Under the pieces are notes generated by a model, which saw only the letters and a list, made by a program, of their open reading frames with translations, did not search any database and was not told the DNA's origin. From NCBI GenBank assembly GCA_003641545.1, contig QNAU01000023.1, positions 1 to 10,872 on the forward strand: a DNA stretch of 10,872 bases. Reading direction: 5' to 3'. Below, piece by piece: positions 1 through 6,623 of this stretch. Within the stretch, counting starts at the first letter, position 1; every line of letters begins with the position of its first letter. This DNA is from Thermotoga sp. Its GTDB lineage: Bacteria; Thermotogota; Thermotogae; B21-G9. The translations under genes were made by a program, and so were the position numbers.

Positions 1-824
1 AGGAACAGAATCAAGAATGTGGGTTTGAAGATCGAAGGATCCAGTTTACGAAAGATCATGGCGAATGCATACATCATACCGGTGGACATCAAAGCCATCC
101 AGAGCATGGCGAGAATGTATGCGAAGAAATATTCCAATGGTTTCACAGGGGTCGAGTATATCTTCTTCACCACCTTCTTTTCCCTCATCTCGGTGAATCC
201 TATTGGAAGAGAGAAGACGGATATGCTCAGCACAGCCATGATTATGACCCCCGGAAACAAATAGAGGTTGTAGTTGAATTTCCCGCCTTTTACTTCCACC
301 ATTTTGGTTTCGAAATCGATGTAATCCTTTTTCGATCTTTTCACAATTTCGAGGTTGACTTTCTCGAAGATCTGGGATAGAACGTCCACAGCGACCCTCG
401 ATTCAGCCCTTTCCTCCACGTAGTACACTTGAAGACTCGCTGGTTCGGACTTCAAAAATCCAATTCTTCCGAAGATGATTCCACCGCTCAACTTCTCGCT
501 CGTCTTCTTCGGTATCCTTAAAACAACATCCAATTCTCCATCTTCGAGTCGTTTCAGAGCTTCATCTACGGTCTGGAATTTCTCCAACTTGAATATTCCA
601 TTCTCACCCGATACACCATTCAGAACCTCCTCGATTATCTTTCCCATTCCTGTCAATTCCTCGTCCATGACCACGCCGAGTTTCAATTCGATATCTTCCG
701 AACCGGCGTTTCCGAATATCGTCGAGAGTATCAGGTATAAGATCATCGGAAATATGAGGATCCAGAATGAAGCTCCAAAATCCCTGAATACTTCCAGAAA
801 GAATGCTTTCGCGAGTTTCAACAT
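1..824 (-). CDS. ABC-2 type transporter permease, N-terminal 274 residues (cut by window edge)
   Basis: Membrane subunit of an ABC exporter, paired with the ATPase encoded just upstream. The frame stays open from an ATG at 824 to the left edge, so only the N-terminal part is seen. The protein starts MLKLAKAFFLEVF. A first membrane helix (about residues 15-38, rich in I/L/F, with FWILIFPMILYLIL) is followed by a soluble, presumably extracytoplasmic, region of about 150 residues. A second hydrophobic segment (about 190-213, LFPGVIIMAVLSISVF) leads into the charged stretch TEMREKKVVKKIYSTPVKP, typical of the coupling region of ABC-2 permeases, and then more membrane helices. This one-helix, large-loop, multi-helix plan is the usual ABC-2 (ABC2_membrane_3-like) layout. 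The start at 824 is chosen because AGAGGTGA lies 6 bases before it. An ATG at 828 is in another frame that stops early. The gap to the ATPase stop is 13 bases and the binding site touches that stop codon, so the two are probably translationally coupled. The substrate cannot be told from sequence. Confidence 0.88.
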   Translation of the reverse strand, partial: MLKLAKAFFLEVFRDFGASFWILIFPMILYLILSTIFGNAGSEDIELKLGVVMDEELTGMGKIIEEVLNGVSGENGIFKLEKFQTVDEALKRLEDGELDVVLRIPKKTSEKLSGGIIFGRIGFLKSEPASLQVYYVEERAESRVAVDVLSQIFEKVNLEIVKRSKKDYIDFETKMVEVKGGKFNYNLYLFPGVIIMAVLSISVFSLPIGFTEMREKKVVKKIYSTPVKPLEYFFAYILAMLWMALMSTGMMYAFAMIFRKLDPSIFKPTFLILF

Positions 825-837
825 GCATTTTCACCTC

Positions 838-1764
838 TCAATCCCGAAGACTTCTTCCGGTCAGTTTCAGGAAGACATCCTCAAGATTGGGTTTTCTTAT
901 CGTCAGATTTTCTATGTCGAATCCCATACTCTTGGATAGATCGAACAATCTCGAAAGATCATCCTCGAGATTCTTCGTAGATATCTCGTATCTGTTCTCA
1001 CCAACTTTCAAAATCCCACTCGATTTGAGTTCTTTCGAATTCTCGATCGAATTTTCTCTGAGTTCAAAAACTATCACGCTCTCCATGTTCAGAGAACCTA
1101 TCAATTCATCCACCGTTCCCTTGGCTATTATCCTTCCATGATCTATTATGAACACCCTGTCCGCGAGTTTCTCAGCTTCCTCCATGTAATGCGTTGTCAG
1201 GAAGATCGTCTTTCCTTCAGATCTCATCTGGGAGATTATGTCCCACACCGCCCTTCTCGCTTGGGGATCTAAACCAGTTGTTGGTTCGTCGAGGAAAACA
1301 ATGTCCGGATCGTTCACCAGTGCAACCGCTATAGCCAACCTCTTGAGCTGACCACCGGATAGGTTCTTCACCTTACTCTTTATTTTCTCACCGAGTCCCA
1401 TCATGTTGATCAACTCGTTCAAATCCCGCCCCTTTTTGTACAGTCCCCTGAAGATTTCGAGCGTTTCCTTGACGGTCAACTGATCGAAGAAGGCGGGATC
1501 CTGAAGTTGCACACCCATCCTTTCCTTGATCTCGCTTCCTATGACCTTCACCTTCTCGCCAAAGTAATAAATCTCACCCGAATCCGGCTTCCTCAAACCC
1601 TCGAGTATTTCCATCGTCGTGGTTTTACCCGCTCCGTTGGGACCGAGAAGGGCGAATATTTCACCCTTGTAAATCTCGAAGCTTATCCCATCGAGAGCTT
1701 TAACATCACCATAGCTCTTCCTCAAATCGACGACCCTGATGACAACATCATTCTTTTCCCTCAT
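838..1764 (-). CDS. ABC exporter ATP-binding protein (ABC-2 / drug-antibiotic export type)
   Basis: Cytoplasmic ATPase that powers the adjacent permease, 308 residues. All the hallmark motifs are visible: Walker A GPNGAGKT (41-48), Q-loop glutamines near 86-88 in GVQLQDP, signature LSGGQ (135-139), Walker B IVFLDE (155-160), D-loop GLD (164-166) and switch histidine H192 in LTTHYMEEAE. A C-terminal extension of about 80 residues ends with NLEDVFLKLTG, which is typical of the CcmA/DrrA/YbhF-like exporter ATPases that work with ABC-2 permeases. An upstream in-frame start at 1803 would add 13 residues, but the ATG at 1764 has a near-perfect AAGGAGG (1771-1777) 6 bases before it and is preferred. 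The gene starts inside the 3' end of the mechanosensitive channel gene (17-base overlap). The family call is firm; the exported compound is unknown. Confidence 0.95.
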   Translation of the reverse strand: MREKNDVVIRVVDLRKSYGDVKALDGISFEIYKGEIFALLGPNGAGKTTTMEILEGLRKPDSGEIYYFGEKVKVIGSEIKERMGVQLQDPAFFDQLTVKETLEIFRGLYKKGRDLNELINMMGLGEKIKSKVKNLSGGQLKRLAIAVALVNDPDIVFLDEPTTGLDPQARRAVWDIISQMRSEGKTIFLTTHYMEEAEKLADRVFIIDHGRIIAKGTVDELIGSLNMESVIVFELRENSIENSKELKSSGILKVGENRYEISTKNLEDDLSRLFDLSKSMGFDIENLTIRKPNLEDVFLKLTGRSLRD

Positions 1765-2554
1765 GGTCCACCTCCTTAAAAGATCCATCCTTGAGATGGA
1801 CATCTACCTGAGGATAAGGTATCTCTATTCCTGCTTCTTCGAAATATTCCTTGATCCGTATAGCCAGATTCTTCTGAGCGTTGAAGTAGTTCTGCCTTTT
1901 CACCCAAAGTTTCAATTTGAAATCTACGGATGAGGAAGAAAATCCGATGAAATTTATATCGAAATTCGGTTCTTTTTCCACCGTTTCCTCATCTTCAAGT
2001 GCCTTCTTCAAAATTTCCAACACTTTACGTAGATCTGAATTGTAGGAAACACCCACAGTCATTTCAACCCTGCGCTTCTCACCTGGCCAAAGGTGTGTTA
2101 TCTTTTCATTCCAAGCCATCTTGTTTGGTATCAGAACTTTCCGCCCATCCCATGTTCTTATGATGGTGTGGTTTAGGTGTATAACATCGACGACACCGGA
2201 GACATCGCCAACCTCAACGCTTTCACCTTCTCTCAACGTTCCGGACATCATGAGAAACAAACCACTGAAAAAATTCGCCAACGGTTCTTGAAGTGCAAGA
2301 CCTATTATTATTCCACCTATTCCAAGACCTGTCAAAAGCGACAGTACGTTCAAATTCCATATGTTGAATATGATCACCATGTCCACCACGAAGATGAACA
2401 CACCGAGGATCATCTTCAGAGTGTTCTTTATCTTTATCTCCCTTCCGATTCTTGAAAATCCAGCTATTATCATACGGAAGATCCACACGAAGAGAATGTA
2501 TGAAACCACCAAGACTATCCCACTCAGAATAGCCTTCATCACCCATGAACTCAT
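1748..2554 (-). CDS. mscS: MscS-family small-conductance mechanosensitive ion channel
   Basis: Inner-membrane channel that opens under membrane tension to release solutes during hypo-osmotic shock; 268 residues, close to the usual size of a minimal MscS (about 280). There are two N-terminal membrane helices (about 5-30 and 46-68). The pore helix TM3 (about 72-105) has the Gly/Ala pattern GLGIGGIIIGLALQ followed by EPLANFFSGL, the family signature. The beta domain follows (RTWDGRKVLIPN, about 133-144), then an alpha/beta domain ending in the typical EAGIEIPYPQVDVHL (240-254). The ATG at 2560 lies one base after AGGAGG, while the ATG at 2554 lies 7 bases after it, so 2554 is taken as the start. 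This is the first gene of a three-gene run with the ABC ATPase and permease, and the terminator just upstream implies that it has its own promoter. The symbol is used in the family sense. Confidence 0.95.
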   Translation of the reverse strand: MSSWVMKAILSGIVLVVSYILFVWIFRMIIAGFSRIGREIKIKNTLKMILGVFIFVVDMVIIFNIWNLNVLSLLTGLGIGGIIIGLALQEPLANFFSGLFLMMSGTLREGESVEVGDVSGVVDVIHLNHTIIRTWDGRKVLIPNKMAWNEKITHLWPGEKRRVEMTVGVSYNSDLRKVLEILKKALEDEETVEKEPNFDINFIGFSSSSVDFKLKLWVKRQNYFNAQKNLAIRIKEYFEEAGIEIPYPQVDVHLKDGSFKEVDHEGKE

Positions 2555-2561
2555 GAGCATC

Positions 2562-2567
2562 CCTCCT
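2562..2567 (-). promoter_or_regulatory. Ribosome binding site of the mscS-like gene (decides its start)
   Basis: The minus strand reads AGGAGG here. It is 1 base from the ATG at 2560, too close for use, and 7 bases from the ATG at 2554. This shifts the likely start two codons downstream of the longest frame. Confidence 0.75.
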
Positions 2568-2613
2568 GGAATTGGTAGTGTAAAATCAATTGTGTTTCAA
2601 AATGAAAAACAAA

Positions 2614-2627
2614 GGGGCAAAAGCCCC
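2614..2627 (-). terminator. Rho-independent terminator, minus strand
   Basis: On the minus strand the sequence is GGGGC-TTTT-GCCCC followed by the T-rich run TTTGTTTTTCATTTT (down to about 2599). This is a perfect five-pair GC stem with a four-base loop and a U-tract. On the plus strand the stem is followed by AACGAAGG, with no T-run, so it should work only for minus-strand transcripts. It ends transcripts arriving from the BREX side and isolates the mscS-ABC operon. It lies 367 bases past the brxL stop codon. Confidence 0.8.
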
Positions 2628-2994
2628 AACGAAGGAAAATAATCACAAAAAGAAGGTGTTAAAAATGAAAAACATACATCCAGATCAAATTTTATCACAC
2701 ATCCTCCAGATGGTAAAAGATGTCTTGGAAAAGGGTGATGAGGCAAGAAAGGGAAATATACCTCGGGAGTTAAACGATAAATTTGAGAGAGCGATTGAAG
2801 ATTCCTTGGAGAGTAAACGGTTTCGCGCTGAGTCTTATCAGACACAATTTACATGACACAACCAAAATTTTAAATTCTTGAAATATTCAAAAGAATACGC
2901 ATCATTGGAAGACAAAGTTTCTTGCTTTAGTTGAGATCTTCATTTTCCAAGACACAAACTGGATGAAGCTTACCTCAGTTTAAGGTTATCTCTT
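2628..2994. other. Intergenic stretch between brxL and the terminator
   Basis: These 367 bases separate the end of brxL from the terminator. I find no tRNA, CRISPR repeat, long inverted repeat or recognised protein in them beyond the doubtful small plus-strand frame. A short inverted repeat TTGAA-ATA-TTCAA lies at about 2878-2890 and is too small to interpret. The stretch is longer than any other gap in the window, where the genes otherwise overlap or sit within about 15 bases of each other. It may be left over from whatever preceded mscS before the defence operon arrived; that is inference. Confidence 0.6.
2665..2856 (+). CDS. Doubtful small reading frame (63 codons), possibly the start of a decayed gene
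   Basis: This is the only plausible plus-strand frame that does not lie opposite a real gene. ATG at 2665 is preceded by AAGGTG at a spacing of 7, a passable ribosome binding site. The predicted product (MKNIHPDQILSHILQMVKDV...) is hydrophilic and probably helical, with many Glu/Lys/Arg and no membrane segment. I do not recognise the family. The same frame runs on past the TGA at 2854-2856 for 25 codons to a second TGA (2932-2934) and then about 20 further codons toward brxL. That would fit a gene broken by two nonsense mutations, but chance openness in a short AT-rich stretch is equally possible. An 82-codon minus-strand frame overlaps it (2597-2845), which weakens any coding argument. Low confidence. 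Confidence 0.22.
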   Translation: MKNIHPDQILSHILQMVKDVLEKGDEARKGNIPRELNDKFERAIEDSLESKRFRAESYQTQFT

Positions 2995-4443
2995 CTACTT
3001 CCTAAGGGAGAACTCCGGCATAGTCCGCTCATATTCCCGATCAACAAGCGCCATTTGATATCTTATGAATTTTCTCAAGTTTTTCGCGTGTTCAAAGCAA
3101 AGTTTTCTGAAATCATCAAGAATTCTTTCTGACATGGTGCTATGATTCATTACATGGGGGAAGAGGATTTTTAAACATGCTGTTAGACTTTTCTTTACAG
3201 CTTTTACATCTCTCGTATCGCTACCTGCTGGATATTCAAGAAGTTCATCCACGATCTTCCTATAAGCTAACTCTGATCTCAAAAGGTGAAGTATTTCGGA
3301 AAAATATTCGGTGTTCAATGCCCATCCCTTAGCTTTAAGATTTTCCTTCATCCTTGGTATCATCCATCCTGGCAAAAACGCATGGAAGCGATCAAGAAAT
3401 GCCGTCTCTTTGAAATACTCAGGGAAAAAATCAAGAATGCTCCTATTTATATCCTGATAATCTTTGGGAATATTTCCAAGTATTACGAATCCTGCATCTC
3501 CGTTCCCTGAGAAATTTCCTATTCTGAATGTCCCAGACTCCAAATAATCCTTCAAAACGCCAACCATTTCATAAGGATCCTTGAGCTTCACAGTTTGAAT
3601 CTCGTCTATGGCTATGTAATCATATTTTGTGAGAACTCCTGTTCGCCTTGATGCCATGTCGTAGAACAATTTTGCCCTTGTTATAACCCCTCCACTTATC
3701 ATCCAGCCGTACTTACTCAATCGCGAGTAGACATAGGACTTCCCCGTGCCTTTCGGTGCAAGTTCTATCAAATTGTAATTTTTCTCCACAAAGGGAAAAA
3801 GCCTAGTTATCAACCAAAGCTTCTGATCCTCTCGAAAAGCCCTTGGATTATAATCCATTGCACTCACGATGACATCAAGCCATTCTTTGGTTGTGAATTC
3901 CTGTCTCACCCTTCTAAAGTAATCAAGGCTAACTTTATAAGGTTTGAATGGTTTAAAATCTTCACAGAATACGTATCTCTTATTTTCGATCCGCATCAAT
4001 CTCAGAGTAATTACGCCCCAAGTTTTCTCTTTTAAAAGTTCGTCTTCATATTTGGAGACAATGGATTCGTCTATAATTCCTTCACCTTTTCTTGAAGGGA
4101 AGTTTATAAGTGGAAGCCTGAAAAGATATTTTCCAGAAGGGAAGTCTATATCAACTTCCATTTCCGTGAGTATTTTCACGTTTTCTCCATCGTTCAGCTT
4201 CTTTTTCAACTTCTTCACCAAGGTTTCATCGCTTTTAGCTATCACCTTCTCGTTGAGAACCTTAAGTATTCTTTTGAAGTCCTCATCACTCAATCCTCCT
4301 TCAGAATTTGAATACCTCTTTATAAGCCAGTCTCTCATGTAGGACGGGATCCCGTAATCTTTGAACATTTCGGAGTACTTGGGATCTTTCCATATGCTCT
4401 GAGATTTAAAGTAAACCCTCAGTTTCTCTTCGTATTTCTCCAT
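2995..4443 (-). CDS. brxL: BREX AAA+ protein BrxL, short form without a Lon protease domain
   Basis: Last gene of the BREX operon, 482 residues. BrxL proteins are DNA-binding AAA+ ATPases related to Lon that form ring assemblies and are needed for phage restriction in type 1 BREX. An N-terminal region (about 1-190) includes PSYMRDWLIKRY and precedes the ATPase core. The core has Walker A APKGTGKS (229-236) within the family-typical NLIELAPKGTGKSYVYSRLS, Walker B YIAIDE (276-281), and the downstream motifs FVILGNI (319-325) and DRFHAFLPGW (351-360). The C-terminal helical part carries SDTRDVKAVKKSLTACLKIL (408-427), also family-like. The protein ends there: the roughly 200-residue C-terminal Lon protease domain of long BrxL proteins (about 680 residues) is absent, and no Lon-like reading follows in any minus-strand frame. 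Shorter BrxL-like proteins of about 450-480 residues are known, so this need not be a truncation. The start codon shares one base with the pglZ stop (TGATG), and AGGAGG lies 10 bases before it. Confidence 0.9.
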   Translation of the reverse strand: MEKYEEKLRVYFKSQSIWKDPKYSEMFKDYGIPSYMRDWLIKRYSNSEGGLSDEDFKRILKVLNEKVIAKSDETLVKKLKKKLNDGENVKILTEMEVDIDFPSGKYLFRLPLINFPSRKGEGIIDESIVSKYEDELLKEKTWGVITLRLMRIENKRYVFCEDFKPFKPYKVSLDYFRRVRQEFTTKEWLDVIVSAMDYNPRAFREDQKLWLITRLFPFVEKNYNLIELAPKGTGKSYVYSRLSKYGWMISGGVITRAKLFYDMASRRTGVLTKYDYIAIDEIQTVKLKDPYEMVGVLKDYLESGTFRIGNFSGNGDAGFVILGNIPKDYQDINRSILDFFPEYFKETAFLDRFHAFLPGWMIPRMKENLKAKGWALNTEYFSEILHLLRSELAYRKIVDELLEYPAGSDTRDVKAVKKSLTACLKILFPHVMNHSTMSERILDDFRKLCFEHAKNLRKFIRYQMALVDREYERTMPEFSLRK

Positions 4444-6623
4444 CAGAACAGTTCCTCCTCTTCGGAACCCTTTATTAAGTGGAATTTCACATCATTAGAA
4501 TATTCTGAATTGATCATGATCCTTCCAGTTTTTTCTCCAGCGTTCAGATTCCTCACGTCGAATACAAAGACATCATCCTCTCTGTCACCATGAATTATTT
4601 TTCCTTCACATTCCATAACAACACTTCTTACAGAAACCGAGGGTTCTATCCTTATTTTCAACTTCTCAAATTCCATCACATCGTTGTTCAAAAGCTCAAC
4701 TTTGAACGGTGCTTTTTCCCTATGAACCGAGAGCGTCAAAACCGGTACATACATCTCCTCCGGAGTGGCGCCCCCATGGATTTCACCTTCAGGGCTCCCC
4801 TTAGATTTGAAACTCCTATGGGTTTTCGCAACTAAGAAATTCTTTCTTTCATACTTTACACACAGATAATACTTTGTGTCAGAACAAGTATTCGATATTT
4901 CGGCGTATCTTCCGTACCTTTTTGGTATGGCACCGGGAGGAAGTTCGAGTTTCGAATTCTCAATGAACGACGTAAAACCGTGATCAGAAGTCAACATTAC
5001 TTCTCCATTCTCGTCTACCATCTTCCGTATTCTTTCAATAAGATATTTCATCACCTCGAGAGATTCCACAATGTTCATCGGATAACCGTTTTCGTGTAGC
5101 ACCTTATCCAGACGTCTTTCAGATATATCCTCGGCGTCCAAGGAGTTAAACTCCGAAGTGGTTGGTAGGTTTACCCTTGCTATCTCCCACTCTATCTTTG
5201 AATTTTCTTCCAGTTTGTCTACAAGGTATCCAAGCCATTCTACTCCCATGCCATCGATATAAACGGTTTTGAGTTTCGAATTTGAAACGAGACCATCTCG
5301 GCTCTTGCTTTTGAATTTTTCCGATGAGAGATCGATGGATTCAAGATCGGAGAAATCATTCTTCAACTTGGCTACCACGTACTTTTTAAAGTAATCTGGA
5401 ATGTTCAACAGGAGAATACTCATATAACTTGCAAGATCAGGATAAATACCCCTCAATGTTTCGATAAGTTCGGATGTTTTCACATGATCTAAGGTTCTTT
5501 TCACCCATTTCAATATGAACGGGTATTCCCCTTTCACACCGACGAAAACATCGGGATTTTCTGGGAGATTGGATTCCATTTTTTCCAAATACTCCTTCGG
5601 TGGATCGGAGTCCATTTTTTTCAAAACTGTTCGTCTGAGCTTGCAATCTTCCTCAACAAGATTCGATTCGAAAGGAATCATCCAAAGCTTCCTTTCAAAT
5701 TCATTGTAATCTTTGGAATCTATGGCTACCTTCTTCAAGAAAGTTGGAATATCTTCCAAAGATCTAAGCAGACCATGTATCAGCCAGGATCTGTATTCCC
5801 CTTCCCACTTCTCGAAAACGTCGAGGTCAAATCTCAGAATGTTCAGAATTTCGAAAACATATTTTTCAAAATCGCTGATTCCCATTTTCTCAAAATCATT
5901 GAATAGGTTTTCCCAATATTTTTGTTGTTCATTCGAATATTCTAAAGGTGTTGAGAAACCCTTGACATGAAGGAATTCCTTCAAGTTTTCTATCACCACA
6001 TATTCGATACCGCTCACAAATTCCCTCTGTTTCAGATCAAAGCTTATATGTATCTCACCAGGGATCTCGCATTTTTCAAAAATTCTTAGGAGTTCTTTGA
6101 AATTTCTAAAGCAGTGGATCCCATCTGGAATGGGATTGAAGTTCAATCTATGGATCTTGAGTTTCTCTCCAACTCGTTTGAAGCGCAAGATGAAATCTGA
6201 ATCCCTCCGTCCTTTTTCCATTTTTTCGAATCTTTCCAATGTATACAAGGCTTCCGGTGAGAGACCGATCACAGGTATGATAAGAATAATATCTTTTATA
6301 ATCTCTAAGCTTAGTAAATTAACTATAAATCCACCCTGGTTAGTCTTGAACCAGCTTAAGGGAGATATTTCAGGCATGAAAAATACTCCTGAAGATCTCC
6401 GAAGGAGTTCCTTCAACTTCCGAGTGAAATCCTCGAATGGATCTCCCGCCACGTCAGAAATAAGCACGGGTTTTGTATTTTTATTTTTAGCTAAAATGTT
6501 CATGGTTTCACGATATGTTTCCACATCGTCGAAAATCATCAAGATACCAGGAAAGCGTCTCACTCCAATGTGTTTCACAAGTTTGTGAATCACGTTCTTC
6601 GGTGGTTCACAAACGTATTTCAT
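4443..6623 (-). CDS. pglZ: BREX PglZ protein, alkaline phosphatase superfamily
   Basis: Core BREX protein, 726 residues, cytoplasmic (no signal peptide or membrane segment). PglZ is the hallmark of all BREX types; its exact reaction is still debated. The C-terminal third holds the phosphatase-fold metal-site motifs in order: YIDGMG (455-460, metal ligand D457), the nucleophile region LPTTSEFN (486-493), TSDHGF (545-550, D547/H548) and IHGGATPEE (615-623, H616). So the active site looks intact. A final beta-rich segment (about 630-715) and an acidic tail SEEEELF follow. The first 440 residues are helical, have no motif I can name, and presumably dock other BREX proteins. The ATG at 6623 overlaps the brxC stop by four bases (ATGA), with GGAG 8 bases upstream. 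The stop shares one base with the brxL start. In this four-gene arrangement PglZ sits between BrxC and BrxL, as in type 4 BREX. Confidence 0.93.
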   Translation of the reverse strand: MKYVCEPPKNVIHKLVKHIGVRRFPGILMIFDDVETYRETMNILAKNKNTKPVLISDVAGDPFEDFTRKLKELLRRSSGVFFMPEISPLSWFKTNQGGFIVNLLSLEIIKDIILIIPVIGLSPEALYTLERFEKMEKGRRDSDFILRFKRVGEKLKIHRLNFNPIPDGIHCFRNFKELLRIFEKCEIPGEIHISFDLKQREFVSGIEYVVIENLKEFLHVKGFSTPLEYSNEQQKYWENLFNDFEKMGISDFEKYVFEILNILRFDLDVFEKWEGEYRSWLIHGLLRSLEDIPTFLKKVAIDSKDYNEFERKLWMIPFESNLVEEDCKLRRTVLKKMDSDPPKEYLEKMESNLPENPDVFVGVKGEYPFILKWVKRTLDHVKTSELIETLRGIYPDLASYMSILLLNIPDYFKKYVVAKLKNDFSDLESIDLSSEKFKSKSRDGLVSNSKLKTVYIDGMGVEWLGYLVDKLEENSKIEWEIARVNLPTTSEFNSLDAEDISERRLDKVLHENGYPMNIVESLEVMKYLIERIRKMVDENGEVMLTSDHGFTSFIENSKLELPPGAIPKRYGRYAEISNTCSDTKYYLCVKYERKNFLVAKTHRSFKSKGSPEGEIHGGATPEEMYVPVLTLSVHREKAPFKVELLNNDVMEFEKLKIRIEPSVSVRSVVMECEGKIIHGDREDDVFVFDVRNLNAGEKTGRIMINSEYSNDVKFHLIKGSEEEELF

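Noticed and set aside
604..834. Minus-strand 76-codon frame with an ATG at 828
   Set aside because: Overlaps the N-terminus of the permease in the wrong frame. The ATG at 824 has the correctly spaced ribosome binding site and opens a frame reaching the window edge.
475..939. 154-codon plus-strand open frame
   Set aside because: Antisense to the ABC permease and the end of the ATPase; Ser/Phe-rich composition typical of a reversed Glu/Lys-rich gene.
2568..2613. Promoter of the mscS operon
   Set aside because: One is expected between the terminator and the ribosome binding site, and TTGAAA on the minus strand could be a -35. No convincing -10 lies 16-18 bases downstream, so no site is called.
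2597..2845. 82-codon minus-strand frame after brxL, tested as a frameshifted Lon domain
   Set aside because: It has no Lon-like serine or lysine motif, is rich in Pro/Phe/His/Ser, and extends through the terminator stem. It is not a plausible protein.
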